Below, in pieces: positions 6,433 through 14,926 of a stretch of 36,024 bases of DNA. Position numbers and translations under genes: made by a program. The stretch is from JAQBDA01 sp964525785 (GTDB lineage Bacteria > Chloroflexota > Anaerolineae > Anaerolineales > UBA4823): NCBI GenBank assembly GCA_964525785.1, contig CAZGIX010000021.1, forward strand, positions 1-36,024, read 5' to 3'. Each line of letters begins with the position of its first letter. Position 1 is the stretch's first letter. A model generated the notes under the pieces. It was not told the DNA's origin. It did no database searches and worked only from the letters and a program-made list of their open reading frames with translations.

Positions 6433-8202
6433 ATGATCAAGAGCACGAAAAACCCGATAACCAGATTGGGGATTCTGATCGTTATGATCGGATTGGTTGT
6501 CAGCGGCTGCGGCGGCGCTGCTACTGAAGCACCCGCACCGACGGCGACAACTGCACCCCCTGTTGATCCGACTACGGAACCTGTGAAAACGGAAGCTCCA
6601 GTTGAAACCCAAGCGCCTGTAGAAACACAGGCTCCCGTCGAGACCGAGCCGGTAAGCGGAGCAATCAGCGTACTGCGAGACGTAAAGAAAGCTGTCATCC
6701 AGGTCGAGGCTCAGGGTACGTTTATTGATCCTGAGGTAGGACTGATGTTGAACTCGGCTGGTCGTGGCTCAGGCTTTATCATCGATCCATCCGGGATTGC
6801 TGTCACCAACAACCATGTTGTCACCGGGGCGGCGCTGCTTAAAGTGTGGGTGGGCGGTGAAGATAACCCTCGCAACGCCAAAGTCCTGGGTGTATCCGAA
6901 TGCTCCGACCTGGCAGTGATCGATATCGCCGGTGATGGCTACGATTATCTGGAATGGTACTCGGGACCGATTGACGTAGGCATGGACCTGTACGTGGCGG
7001 GCTTTCCCTTGGGCGATCCGGAGTACTCGCTTAACAAAGGTATTATCTCAAAGGCCAGGGCTGACGGTGAGACCGGCTGGGCATCCGTCGACTCGGTGTT
7101 GGAGTACGACGCCACCACGAATCCCGGCAATTCCGGCGGACCAGTGATCACGCCCGATGGAAAATTGCTTGCTGTCCATTATGCCAGCAGCCAAAGCTCT
7201 CGCCAGGCTTTTGGTATCTCGCGCGATGTTGCTGAGGATGTTATCAATGAGCTCAAAAATGGTGACAATGTGGATACGATCGGCGTGAACGGGCAGGCAG
7301 TGGCTACAGAAGACGGCTCGCTGACCGGTATCTGGGTATCTTCGGTGCAGTCCGGCTCACCGGCGGACGAAGCCGGTGTGCAGCCCGGAGATATTATGAC
7401 CATGATGGAGAACCTGGTCCTGGCGACAGATGGCACGATGTCGCAGTACTGTGATATCCTGCGCAGCCATTCAACTGGAGATACTCTGTCGATCCAGGTG
7501 CTGCGCTGGTCGACCGGTGAGGTTCTGGCGGGTCAATTGAACGGGCGTGAGATGGAACTGGTTGGCACGGTGAGCAGCGACTCGGGCACGAGCAGCAGCA
7601 CTACTACCTCAACAGGCAGCACGATCATTTATTCGGATTTCAGCGCTTCTGGCGATTTGATCTTGGAGACCGAATTCGATGACACAGAGGGCTGGTATGT
7701 CTTTACGGTGCCGGATGGAGACGATTACGAGGCCACTTACAGCAACAGCCGGCTGTATATACAGCCCAACGATACGGACTCGACCGTCTACCTGGTCTAC
7801 GATGCTTTTCTTCCAGGTGATATTCGCGTGGATTCGTTTGTTGAGCTGGTGAAAGGCTCGAACAGGAATAACATCAGCCTGCTATGCCGCGCCACTGATG
7901 CGGGCTGGTATGAATTCAGCATGCTCACGGGCGGATACTGGTTCATATATAAGTACGAAGATGGCAAATACACAGAGCTGAAACGCGGCGCTTCGCGGGC
8001 AATCAACCTGCAGAAAGCGACCAACGAGCTTACGGCTACCTGTGTCGGCACCGAGCTTACGTTCTATGTGAACGGGACTGAGCTGGGCTCTGTCAAGGAT
8101 AACCGGTTCAAAGACGAGGGACAGGTTGGGGTTTCGGTCACCACTTTTGAGATCCCCGAGGTGGGCGTAGAGTTCGACTGGTTTATCGCCAGCGTGCCCT
8201 GA
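6433..8202 (+). CDS. Lipoprotein trypsin-like serine protease with PDZ and jelly-roll domains
   Basis: A 589-residue secreted HtrA-like protease anchored by a lipobox (VSGC, Cys26). Residues 30-75 form a Pro/Thr/Glu linker with tandem APVETQ repeats. The chymotrypsin-fold domain has His128 (TNNHVV), Asp159 (CSDLAVID) and Ser234 (NPGNSGGPV), so the catalytic triad is complete. A PDZ domain follows at about 290-370 (SGSPADEAGVQPGDIM). After a Ser/Thr linker, residues ~415-589 form a jelly-roll domain of the laminin-G/concanavalin type (FDDTEGWYVF, DIRVDSFVEL, LTFYVNGTELG). It probably cuts misfolded or surface proteins outside the cell, with the tail binding a glycan or envelope component (inference). 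The lipoprotein gene at 17658-18491 ends in a related jelly-roll domain. GGAGG upstream fixes the start. Confidence 0.9.
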   Translation: MIKSTKNPITRLGILIVMIGLVVSGCGGAATEAPAPTATTAPPVDPTTEPVKTEAPVETQAPVETQAPVETEPVSGAISVLRDVKKAVIQVEAQGTFIDPEVGLMLNSAGRGSGFIIDPSGIAVTNNHVVTGAALLKVWVGGEDNPRNAKVLGVSECSDLAVIDIAGDGYDYLEWYSGPIDVGMDLYVAGFPLGDPEYSLNKGIISKARADGETGWASVDSVLEYDATTNPGNSGGPVITPDGKLLAVHYASSQSSRQAFGISRDVAEDVINELKNGDNVDTIGVNGQAVATEDGSLTGIWVSSVQSGSPADEAGVQPGDIMTMMENLVLATDGTMSQYCDILRSHSTGDTLSIQVLRWSTGEVLAGQLNGREMELVGTVSSDSGTSSSTTTSTGSTIIYSDFSASGDLILETEFDDTEGWYVFTVPDGDDYEATYSNSRLYIQPNDTDSTVYLVYDAFLPGDIRVDSFVELVKGSNRNNISLLCRATDAGWYEFSMLTGGYWFIYKYEDGKYTELKRGASRAINLQKATNELTATCVGTELTFYVNGTELGSVKDNRFKDEGQVGVSVTTFEIPEVGVEFDWFIASVP

Positions 8203-8223
8203 GATAGGCTTGCTTAGAATCAA

Positions 8224-8265
8224 AGTGCTCGGATGTGATCCTACCATCCGAGCACTACATTTTAT
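8224..8265. terminator. Bidirectional terminator between convergent genes
   Basis: A perfect 12-bp stem (AGTGCTCGGATG 8224-8235 with 8245-8256) has a 9-nt loop. On the plus strand ACATTTTATTT follows; on the minus strand TTTGATT follows. It sits between the convergent protease and PBP-like genes and can serve both. Confidence 0.8.
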
Positions 8266-11159
8266 TTCACCAGGAAGTCTGTCTGGGTTTCTGCCTGGTT
8301 GCCTGCCTGGTCCACTGCAACCACTCGTAGGATGTGTTCACCGGGGATGCTCTCCCATGGGATGGCATATGGGGCCTGAAGCCGCTCGCCTATTAGCTCA
8401 CCATCCATGTAAAAAGCAACAGAGTAAATTGCCAGATTGTCGGTCGCATCGGCGAGTAGGGTGAGCTGTCCCGCGCGCGGCTGGGCCTCCTGCCCGGGGA
8501 TAGGGCTGACTATGGCTAATTCAGGGAGCTGGTTATCGACGGTTATCTGGATGACTGTACTATCCACGCGCGCGTCATCCCGGACGACCAGGAGCTGGAT
8601 AGTATAAAGCCCGTCCAGGCTGCTGGTGTCCCAGGTTCCAAGCTCATCCTCTTCGACCGGTTCGAAATCATCCACACCGATCTGCAGCCACTCCTGTGGG
8701 TTCAGGCCCTTTCCTACCTGGATGCGGTAGTAAGCAAAATTCTCCCCGCCCGCGCTGCCGGACAATGTTATCTCGCCGCGCACATAGGCGAACATCGCAG
8801 GGCTGGCTATGCTCACTTCTGGCGACGAGCCGGTTTGCGCCTGGATGATGTCGTACTCGTCCGGTGGAATGGGTAAGCCTGCCTGGCGTGCCCAGTCTGC
8901 GGCCTCTGGTGGCAGGATCAGGTAGACACGCTCCTCAATCAAATCCGGTGGGGTGAAGGCGGTTGCCAGGCGGCCCGTTGCGCGGTTTATCTGGAAGGAT
9001 TTGTACAGCGTGTCCGCCTGAGTGGGTTCAGTCCCGAACAGGAACACTTCATCCACGACGTCCGGACAGTCTGCCGATGGCAGCAGCCCTGAAGGGTTGC
9101 ATACCTGTATCCGGCTGGTACCCTCGGGAAGGGGCCAATCGTCGGCGGGGAGATCTTGCGTGGCATACTGGATCACAGCCCGCCAGAGCGCAGCCGCGCT
9201 TTTCGGCGGAATGGGGGTGATCCTCTCGCCCTCTGTAGCCTGTTTCCTGGCTCCGATCCAGGTACCCACCAATAGCTGTGGCGTATAGCCGACCGTCCAT
9301 GTATCCTCGCCGGCCAGGGTTTGTCCAATTTTGGCTGCTACTGGGCGGCCGATCTCCAGTGGGTTGGGGTATCCCAGGCTGGGCCAACGTGCCACCTCAT
9401 CGCTCAACACGTCGGTCATCAAGTAGGCCAGTTGGGAGTTGATCACCGGGCGCTGCGAAACCGGTTTCTCCAAATCGGGAGGGCTGCTTCCCAGCCACAC
9501 TGTACCCTGGGTATCTATCACGCTCAGGATCGTGACCGGCTGTAGCTGTGATTGGCCATTGGTTGCATCCGTTGAGGCTGTCTCTTCACCCGTGAGAACC
9601 CCCTGATTGGCGAATACGCCATATGCACTGCTGATCTCAAGGAGGGTCATCCTGCTGTCGTTTACCAGGGAAAGTAAACCTTCCTGCTCGTTCTCCGCCA
9701 GGCTTATCCCCAGCTGGCGAGAAGTTTCGCGGACATTCTGCTCACCGATCTGGGTCATGATCGCTGAAGCTGAAACCAGGTAGTCATTTGCGAGAGCAGT
9801 TCGCAAGCGCACCGGGCCGTGATATTCGCGGTCGGGATTCTGGACAGCATTTTCTGATGGGATGTCCCATACCAGGGTGGATGGGCTTAACCCGCGCGTG
9901 AATGCGGTCAGGTAGATAAAAGGCGTCAATAAAGTCCCCGGCGGGCGACCGGGTGAGCTGGTAGGATCGATGCCCGCCTGCGGCGCTCCGACCATAGCCA
10001 GCACCTGGCTCCTGGCTGGGTCGTAGACGATAACGCTGGCAGCCAGCTCATCTGCAGGGATGGGGGTGCTCTGGGGCAAGGTGGGCAGCAAACGCGCCGC
10101 CATGCATTCCTCCCCTTCCAGGGTTTCGATAGCACCTGTTTGGTTTGCCATACGGGCCAGCTGGGCGTCGGCGGCGCAAGCCGCCTGGAGCTGGAGGTCG
10201 TAGTCAAGGGTGGTATAGATGTTTAGACCGCCGCGTTCCAGGCGATCCAGATCCAGCTGGCGGGTCACCTGTGTCAGGACCAGGTTGACAAATGCTGGAG
10301 CCGTCACCTCAGCGGTTGAAACGGAGGTGCGGTACTGCAGCTTTGCCTTTTCCGCTTGCTGGAACTGCTCGGTGGTAATGGCGCCTTGATACAGCATGGC
10401 TTGCAAGATTTTATGCTGGTTCTCCTGGGCAGCCTGGCTGGCGTCCAGCGGGTTGAGGGCGGGCGTCTGTGCAACGGCTGCAAGAAGGGCTGCCTCAGCC
10501 AGGCTCAGCCTGGCGGTCGGTTTGCCGAAATACACACGCGCCGCCGAATCCGCACCGAATGTCAACCGTCCATAATTAACGGAGTTAAGATACCAGATCA
10601 GGACCTGCTCCCGTCCATAAGATGAAGTTATCTGTGCTGCCAGCAGGCGCTCGCGCAGTGATCGCTTCAAGCCGGGAGGTTCATCCCACAGGAGCAGAAC
10701 CGAAGCCAAATGCTGCGCCAGGGTTGCCGGCTCTGCCTGCAGAAGGTTATCCAGGGAGAAACCAGCATGCTGCCAGAAATGCGGATCGGCAGAAGCCAGG
10801 GTCGCGGTGATCAGGCTGGCAGGCAGGTAGTTAGATTGGGTGTTATCCAGGGTCAGGAATTGTCGTTGAGGAGCCCCGGGATTTTCCAGGGTAAAGAGCA
10901 CGTGTTTCCCAGTGCGGTCATAAAATCGGGTGGGCTCGAGCAGCAGCCCATCTGGCGGGTCGAGCAGGGCGGGCAACGCCTCCAGGGAAGGCAGGTCATG
11001 CGTCAGGCTGGTGTAGAGCCAGGCCAGCAGGATTCCGACCAGGGCGACGATCAGGCTGAGGGTCAAGCCGCAGCCTAAAGCCATCTTTCCGGCAGGGCTG
11101 CGCTGATTGCGCTGGTGCTGCCGTTCGCGCATGCGGATGATCTGCGGGACATCGGGCAT
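8262..11159 (-). CDS. Class A penicillin-binding protein homologue with degenerate GT51 and transpeptidase sites
   Basis: A 965-residue, single-pass membrane protein (helix about 27-50) with the layout of a bifunctional PBP: GT51 glycosyltransferase (~75-260), transpeptidase (~370-700) and two C-terminal Ig-like domains (~790-965). The GT51 scaffold is kept (WYLNSVNYG, RVYFGK, LSLAEAALLA). However, the canonical ED of EDxxFxxHxG is AD here (Ala124 in ADPHFWQHAG), so the catalytic Glu is missing. In the transpeptidase half, PGSxFKPF reads PGTLLTPF (Ser to Thr409, Lys to Thr412). The SxN site aligns with DYL (459-461), and KTG reads KIG (610-612). It is full length and in frame, so this is not decay by frameshift. 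It is probably a non-catalytic scaffold or peptidoglycan-binding protein (inference). It starts 1 nt into the recN stop (TAATG), last in a long cluster. Confidence 0.85.
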   Translation of the reverse strand: MPDVPQIIRMRERQHQRNQRSPAGKMALGCGLTLSLIVALVGILLAWLYTSLTHDLPSLEALPALLDPPDGLLLEPTRFYDRTGKHVLFTLENPGAPQRQFLTLDNTQSNYLPASLITATLASADPHFWQHAGFSLDNLLQAEPATLAQHLASVLLLWDEPPGLKRSLRERLLAAQITSSYGREQVLIWYLNSVNYGRLTFGADSAARVYFGKPTARLSLAEAALLAAVAQTPALNPLDASQAAQENQHKILQAMLYQGAITTEQFQQAEKAKLQYRTSVSTAEVTAPAFVNLVLTQVTRQLDLDRLERGGLNIYTTLDYDLQLQAACAADAQLARMANQTGAIETLEGEECMAARLLPTLPQSTPIPADELAASVIVYDPARSQVLAMVGAPQAGIDPTSSPGRPPGTLLTPFIYLTAFTRGLSPSTLVWDIPSENAVQNPDREYHGPVRLRTALANDYLVSASAIMTQIGEQNVRETSRQLGISLAENEQEGLLSLVNDSRMTLLEISSAYGVFANQGVLTGEETASTDATNGQSQLQPVTILSVIDTQGTVWLGSSPPDLEKPVSQRPVINSQLAYLMTDVLSDEVARWPSLGYPNPLEIGRPVAAKIGQTLAGEDTWTVGYTPQLLVGTWIGARKQATEGERITPIPPKSAAALWRAVIQYATQDLPADDWPLPEGTSRIQVCNPSGLLPSADCPDVVDEVFLFGTEPTQADTLYKSFQINRATGRLATAFTPPDLIEERVYLILPPEAADWARQAGLPIPPDEYDIIQAQTGSSPEVSIASPAMFAYVRGEITLSGSAGGENFAYYRIQVGKGLNPQEWLQIGVDDFEPVEEDELGTWDTSSLDGLYTIQLLVVRDDARVDSTVIQITVDNQLPELAIVSPIPGQEAQPRAGQLTLLADATDNLAIYSVAFYMDGELIGERLQAPYAIPWESIPGEHILRVVAVDQAGNQAETQTDFLVK

Positions 11160-12898
11160 TAAGATACCTGGTTGGTCGAGTTCTGCTTCGCTACCGCCTG
11201 TAGCAACTCGCGTGCCGACTGCAAGGTACCGTTGCTTACCGCGCCAAACATCCCTGCCAGCTCAGTTAGGCGAGTGTCCCCATCCAGGTTGACAACCTTT
11301 GTGGTGGTGCGTCCCTGGTGGATCTCTTTCTGAACGTGAAAATGTTGGTCACCGAAAACTGCCAGCTGAGGCAGGTGAGTGACACACAGCACCTGGTGCT
11401 GGCGGGCAAGCTGCCATAGCTTGCTGCCAACCACGCTGCCCACGCGCCCGCCGATGCCCTGATCGATCTCGTCGAAGATCAGTGTGGATACCTGGTCTGC
11501 AGCAGCCAGGACGTTTTTAAGTGCCAGCATAAGGCGGGATGTTTCACCGCCGGAGGCGATCTTTGCCAGGGGCTTCAGGCCTTCTCCGGGATTGGGTTCA
11601 ATTAAAAACTCTACTCGCTCTACTCCGTTAGCGTCAAAGGCAACCCTGCGCCCATCCGTAAGTTCTACGCCATTCGGGTCATCCCGGTGTTGAAAGTCGA
11701 CCGCGAAGTGGGTGTGGGACATCTGTAAATCGGCCAGCTCAGCTTCGATAAACTCCCCCAGTTTTTTAGATTTCTGGCTGCGTCGTTGGGAAAGCGCCTG
11801 ACCTTCTACCGCCAGGCGCGCCAGCAGCTCGGTTTCTTCCTTCTCAAGCTGTTCAATGCGCTCACCGGCATGAGTGATGGAGTCGAGCTGCTGGCGCGCT
11901 TTTTGAGCGAATTCCAGCACAGCCGGGATCGATTCCCCGTACTTGCGCTTCAGGTTGTGGATCATAGCCAGGCGCTCTTCAACCTGGTCCAGACGGCGCG
12001 GATTGAATTCAATGCGATCCAGGTAGTTGCGCAGCTCGCGCGAGAGTTCGGACAGGTTATCGAACACACTTTGGCCCAATTCATCCAGGTCAGCCACTGA
12101 ATGATCCAGACGGGCCAGGCTGCCGAGGGCGTGTACAACCTGCCCGAGCAGATCGGTGGCAGCAGGTGTTTCAGGGCTGCCTTCATCCAGCGCTTGCAAA
12201 GCACCTTGGGTCAGGGAAGCCAGCTCCTCAGCATTTGCCAGCCGGTTGCGTTCGTCACGCAGCGCTTCTTCTTCGACACCCTGAAGGTGTGCGGCCTCGA
12301 TCTCCTGGATCTGGTAGTTGAGCATATCGATCTGGCGGGCAGCGTCGCGTTCGGACTGGCGCAGCTCAGCCAGCTCCCGGCGCAGGGATTGCAGCCTCCC
12401 GTTGGTCTGGCGATATGCATGCAGCAGATCGCTGGTTTCAGCGAAACGATCCAAAAGACCCAGGTGCTGTCCGACGTGTAGCAGCGATAGGTGCTCAGAC
12501 TGACCGTGAACATCGACCAGACTCTCGCCGATCTCGCGCAGCAGGGCGGTATTTACACTGCGACCATTCACGCGGGCGATATTTCGCCCGTTGGTGCGGA
12601 TCTCGCGCCCCAGGGTGAGCAGCTGAGGATCATCCAGCAGGTCTTCACGCTCCAGGATGGCGTGGATATTTGGACGAATGGCTGGATCGAGATAGAAGGC
12701 AGCCTCGATACTGGCACGCTCTGCCCCGCTACGCACCACTGTTGAATCGGCGCGGCTGCCTAAAAGGGACTCGACCGCATCGATCAGGATGGATTTTCCT
12801 GCACCGGTTTCACCGGTAAAGATTACCAATCCCGGTCCGAAAGTCAGGTCCAGGTGTTCGATGATGGCGAAATTATCGATATGGAGTTCTGCTAACAT
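11159..12898 (-). CDS. recN: DNA repair protein RecN
   Basis: A 579-residue SMC-like ATPase that acts early in double-strand-break repair by tethering DNA ends. Walker A is GETGAGKS (29-36). A long coiled-coil arm fills the middle (about 155-370), with the usual low-complexity Glu/Gln/Arg/Leu composition. The ABC signature is KIASGGETSRLMLAL, followed by Walker B LIFDEIDQGIGG and the His of CVTHLPQLA. Length and motif order match RecN. It starts at ATG 12898, 9 nt after the stop of the B-box gene, and its stop overlaps the PBP-like start by one base. No LexA box was recognised nearby. Confidence 0.97.
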   Translation of the reverse strand: MLAELHIDNFAIIEHLDLTFGPGLVIFTGETGAGKSILIDAVESLLGSRADSTVVRSGAERASIEAAFYLDPAIRPNIHAILEREDLLDDPQLLTLGREIRTNGRNIARVNGRSVNTALLREIGESLVDVHGQSEHLSLLHVGQHLGLLDRFAETSDLLHAYRQTNGRLQSLRRELAELRQSERDAARQIDMLNYQIQEIEAAHLQGVEEEALRDERNRLANAEELASLTQGALQALDEGSPETPAATDLLGQVVHALGSLARLDHSVADLDELGQSVFDNLSELSRELRNYLDRIEFNPRRLDQVEERLAMIHNLKRKYGESIPAVLEFAQKARQQLDSITHAGERIEQLEKEETELLARLAVEGQALSQRRSQKSKKLGEFIEAELADLQMSHTHFAVDFQHRDDPNGVELTDGRRVAFDANGVERVEFLIEPNPGEGLKPLAKIASGGETSRLMLALKNVLAAADQVSTLIFDEIDQGIGGRVGSVVGSKLWQLARQHQVLCVTHLPQLAVFGDQHFHVQKEIHQGRTTTKVVNLDGDTRLTELAGMFGAVSNGTLQSARELLQAVAKQNSTNQVS

Positions 12899-12907
12899 GA
12901 TGGATGT

Positions 12908-13438
12908 TTAACGCGGCTGAATGCCTGAAAGGCGATAGTAAACCGTTGACGTTATCGTGACCATATACAGCACCAGCCAGACGGCATCCAGTATCTGGAA
13001 AAACCCCCTGCCGCCAAATAATAAAGGCAAGAGGACCTGTCCTACCAGCACCGGCAAGCAGCCCAGTGCGGCAGCTGCCGATGCAGCCAGGAACAGCTGT
13101 TTCGAGCGCCGGCGCCGTACTGCCCAGCGAGTGGCTTCAGCGATGGCAAAGCCAGCTGCCGGTGCCAGCAGGATGGAAAAAAACCCGAGAATAGGGACAA
13201 AACGGCTGCCGATGTATGACAGCACTCCTGCGATCAGGATGGCAAAGATATAGTCATACCAGACAGCGGTTACAAAAACCTTCTGCTGAGATCGCACGCA
13301 CTCCGGGCACCGGTAACCCGTAGGGGTGGCGACCGCGCACTTTGTACAGATTGGCCTCTCGCAGCGGTTGCAGCGCAATGCGGTGGGGATCTGAGGATGG
13401 TTGATGCAGTAGAGGGTTACGTCGTCGGTTTGGCTCAT
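12908..13438 (-). CDS. B-box zinc finger membrane protein
   Basis: A 176-residue protein with an N-terminal B-box-type zinc finger: Cys and His in CINH, then CNRC, CTKC, and CPEC, together spanning about residues 11-47. Four hydrophobic segments follow (about 60-80, 82-105, 117-140, 150-170). In bacteria this finger often precedes rhomboid proteases, but no rhomboid Ser/His motif is visible here, so a protease call is not justified. The role is unknown; the finger may bind a protein partner at the membrane (inference). It overlaps the nadK stop by 4 nt (ATGA) and precedes recN by 9 nt, so it is part of the same operon. Confidence 0.75.
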   Translation of the reverse strand: MSQTDDVTLYCINHPQIPTALRCNRCERPICTKCAVATPTGYRCPECVRSQQKVFVTAVWYDYIFAILIAGVLSYIGSRFVPILGFFSILLAPAAGFAIAEATRWAVRRRRSKQLFLAASAAAALGCLPVLVGQVLLPLLFGGRGFFQILDAVWLVLYMVTITSTVYYRLSGIQPR

Positions 13439-14307
13439 CGTGAATTGTTCGTGGATGGGTTCTGGTTCATGTGGGGTGTGAGATTACGGTAAAAGTAGCC
13501 CGGATCCTGGAAGCGAACGAACTCGACATTGTGCTCGCTGGCGCGCACGATGACCTGGTCTCCATCTGACAGCTCAATCGATGGCTGACCGTCCACGCAG
13601 ACCACGGCGCTATAGTCGGTGTGCACCGTGATCCCTACACATGAGCTTTCTGACAGCACAATTGCCCGGTCAATGGAAAGGTGCGGCGCCACAGCCACAA
13701 CCAAAATCGAGCGCAGCTCGGGCACCAGGATCGGACCACCGGCAGCCATCGCATAAGCCGTGGAACCCGTGGGTGTAGCGACGATCAGGCCGTCGGCTAC
13801 ATAAGTTGTCAGGTAGCGCCCATCGACTTCGGTGACCAGGTGTACAGGTCGTACGATCTGGTTGCGCCCGACAAATACCTCGTTGAGCGCATCCCAGCTC
13901 CCTAAGCATGCACCCGCGCGCTGCAGGTCGGCGCGCAGCATCATGCGGCGCTCGAGCCGGTAATCGCCTCCCAACAAGCGCGGCATCACTTCATGCCACT
14001 GCTGGGCGCGTATTTCGGTCAAAAAACCAAATCGCCCCTGGTTAATACCCAGGATCGGCACCTGGGAAGGTCCAGCAAGATGTCCAGCGCGCAGCATTGT
14101 ACCATCTCCGCCGATGGCGATCAGCAGGTCGAATTTACCCGCCCGGATGCGCTCATGCAGACCTTCATCGGTCAGCAGACCGGTTGCAACCTCAACACCA
14201 AGCCCCATCAGATAGTCGGCGATACGGGTCAATTCTTCCAACGCTTCAGGGAGCTTTGGATGAGCGGTAATTGCAATGCGCTGAAGTTTCAGAGAGGCTT
14301 TTATCAT
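13435..14307 (-). CDS. nadK: NAD kinase
   Basis: A 290-residue ATP-dependent NAD kinase, the enzyme that makes NADP from NAD in the cytoplasm. The diagnostic GGDGT lies at 66-70, followed by the NE motif (ALNEVFVGR) and the conserved TPTGSTAYAMAAGGPI, with a PHLS segment near the C-terminal third. The reading frame is open upstream of 14307, but homology starts at ATG 14307 (MIKASLKLQRIAITAH) and the upstream part shadows the nuclease gene. A TATAAT at 14318-14323 on the minus strand would start RNA only a few bases before this ATG, and no Shine-Dalgarno is present, so a leaderless internal transcript is possible. The stop overlaps the B-box gene by 4 nt. Confidence 0.95.
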   Translation of the reverse strand: MIKASLKLQRIAITAHPKLPEALEELTRIADYLMGLGVEVATGLLTDEGLHERIRAGKFDLLIAIGGDGTMLRAGHLAGPSQVPILGINQGRFGFLTEIRAQQWHEVMPRLLGGDYRLERRMMLRADLQRAGACLGSWDALNEVFVGRNQIVRPVHLVTEVDGRYLTTYVADGLIVATPTGSTAYAMAAGGPILVPELRSILVVAVAPHLSIDRAIVLSESSCVGITVHTDYSAVVCVDGQPSIELSDGDQVIVRASEHNVEFVRFQDPGYFYRNLTPHMNQNPSTNNSR

Positions 14308-14317
14308 AGCAGACACA

Positions 14318-14323
14318 ATTATA
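14318..14323 (-). promoter_or_regulatory. -10 box just upstream of nadK
   Basis: A perfect minus-strand TATAAT ends about 10 nt before ATG 14307, and no convincing -35 exists at 16-18 bp. If used, it gives a transcript with a 3-6 nt leader inside the larger cluster. Confidence 0.4.
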
Positions 14324-14344
14324 GTATGGATTTTCCGGTGCTGG

Positions 14345-14890
14345 CTATTCCAGTGCCTGGTCGCAAATGTAGCGAAAGCCGCAGCTGGCGCAGCGCCCAC
14401 GGCTTTCGTGGGAGCGATTGACCTGCTCGCTCTCTCCATGCCGGCGCATCTGCTCGAGCAGTGAACGGACAGATTGTTCGAGCTCTGCCGTGAAATCTAT
14501 TGTGAAAGTGCGGCTCGCCTGGGATGCGCTGCTGTAATGCAGAATGCCATACGGAGGCCGGCTGCCGTATACATGCCAGACGAGCAGGCAGTAAGCTGCA
14601 AGCTGGAAGATGTGCGAATCATAGGGCGTGTTTGGGGCGCGGCTGGATTTTACTTCGATCGGGATCGTATAACCCCGGCTCTCCACCAGGTAATCTGGCT
14701 TGCCGGTTAATCCCAAATGGGGGGCGTAGAGCGGTTCTTCGAGCTTCCCCCAACTGCGCGTATCGGCGTAGATCATGCGCCCCCCTGGCAAACCGGTGGC
14801 TTTCCACCTGCGTTTAGAGAGCCAAAAGAGCAGTCCCGCCAGGACGAGACATACCAGAGCCAGGATGGCGAGAGCAGGAGATGTACCCAT
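14345..14890 (-). CDS. Membrane-anchored Cas4-like PD-(D/E)XK nuclease, C-terminal half
   Basis: A 181-residue protein that starts with a membrane helix (about 6-24) and continues with the core of a RecB/Cas4 nuclease: Asp66 in GLTGKPDYLVE, Glu79-Val-Lys81 in IPIEVKSSR, and the QxxxY motif HIFQLAAYCLLV (Gln96, Tyr100). The C-terminus has three cysteines, CASCGFRYIC (167, 170, 176), spaced as in the iron-sulfur cluster of Cas4. Missing are the N-terminal Cys and the active-site His of Cas4. Both are present in the small protein encoded just upstream (14927-15163), so the two probably form one nuclease. There is no CRISPR array or cas1/cas2, so a general DNA-repair or DNA-processing role at the membrane is more likely (inference). 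Start ATG 14890; no clear Shine-Dalgarno. Confidence 0.82.
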   Translation of the reverse strand: MGTSPALAILALVCLVLAGLLFWLSKRRWKATGLPGGRMIYADTRSWGKLEEPLYAPHLGLTGKPDYLVESRGYTIPIEVKSSRAPNTPYDSHIFQLAAYCLLVWHVYGSRPPYGILHYSSASQASRTFTIDFTAELEQSVRSLLEQMRRHGESEQVNRSHESRGRCASCGFRYICDQALE

Positions 14891-14926
14891 AAAGAGACAG
14901 CGTCTTGATCAGATATTGCTGCCGGC

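Noticed and set aside
6339..6527. Small plus-strand frame before the protease gene
   Set aside because: It overlaps the promoter, the Shine-Dalgarno and the protease start in another phase, and looks random.
12908..13438. Rhomboid protease
   Set aside because: The B-box finger is typical of some rhomboid genes, but the membrane part lacks a GxSG motif and the catalytic His.
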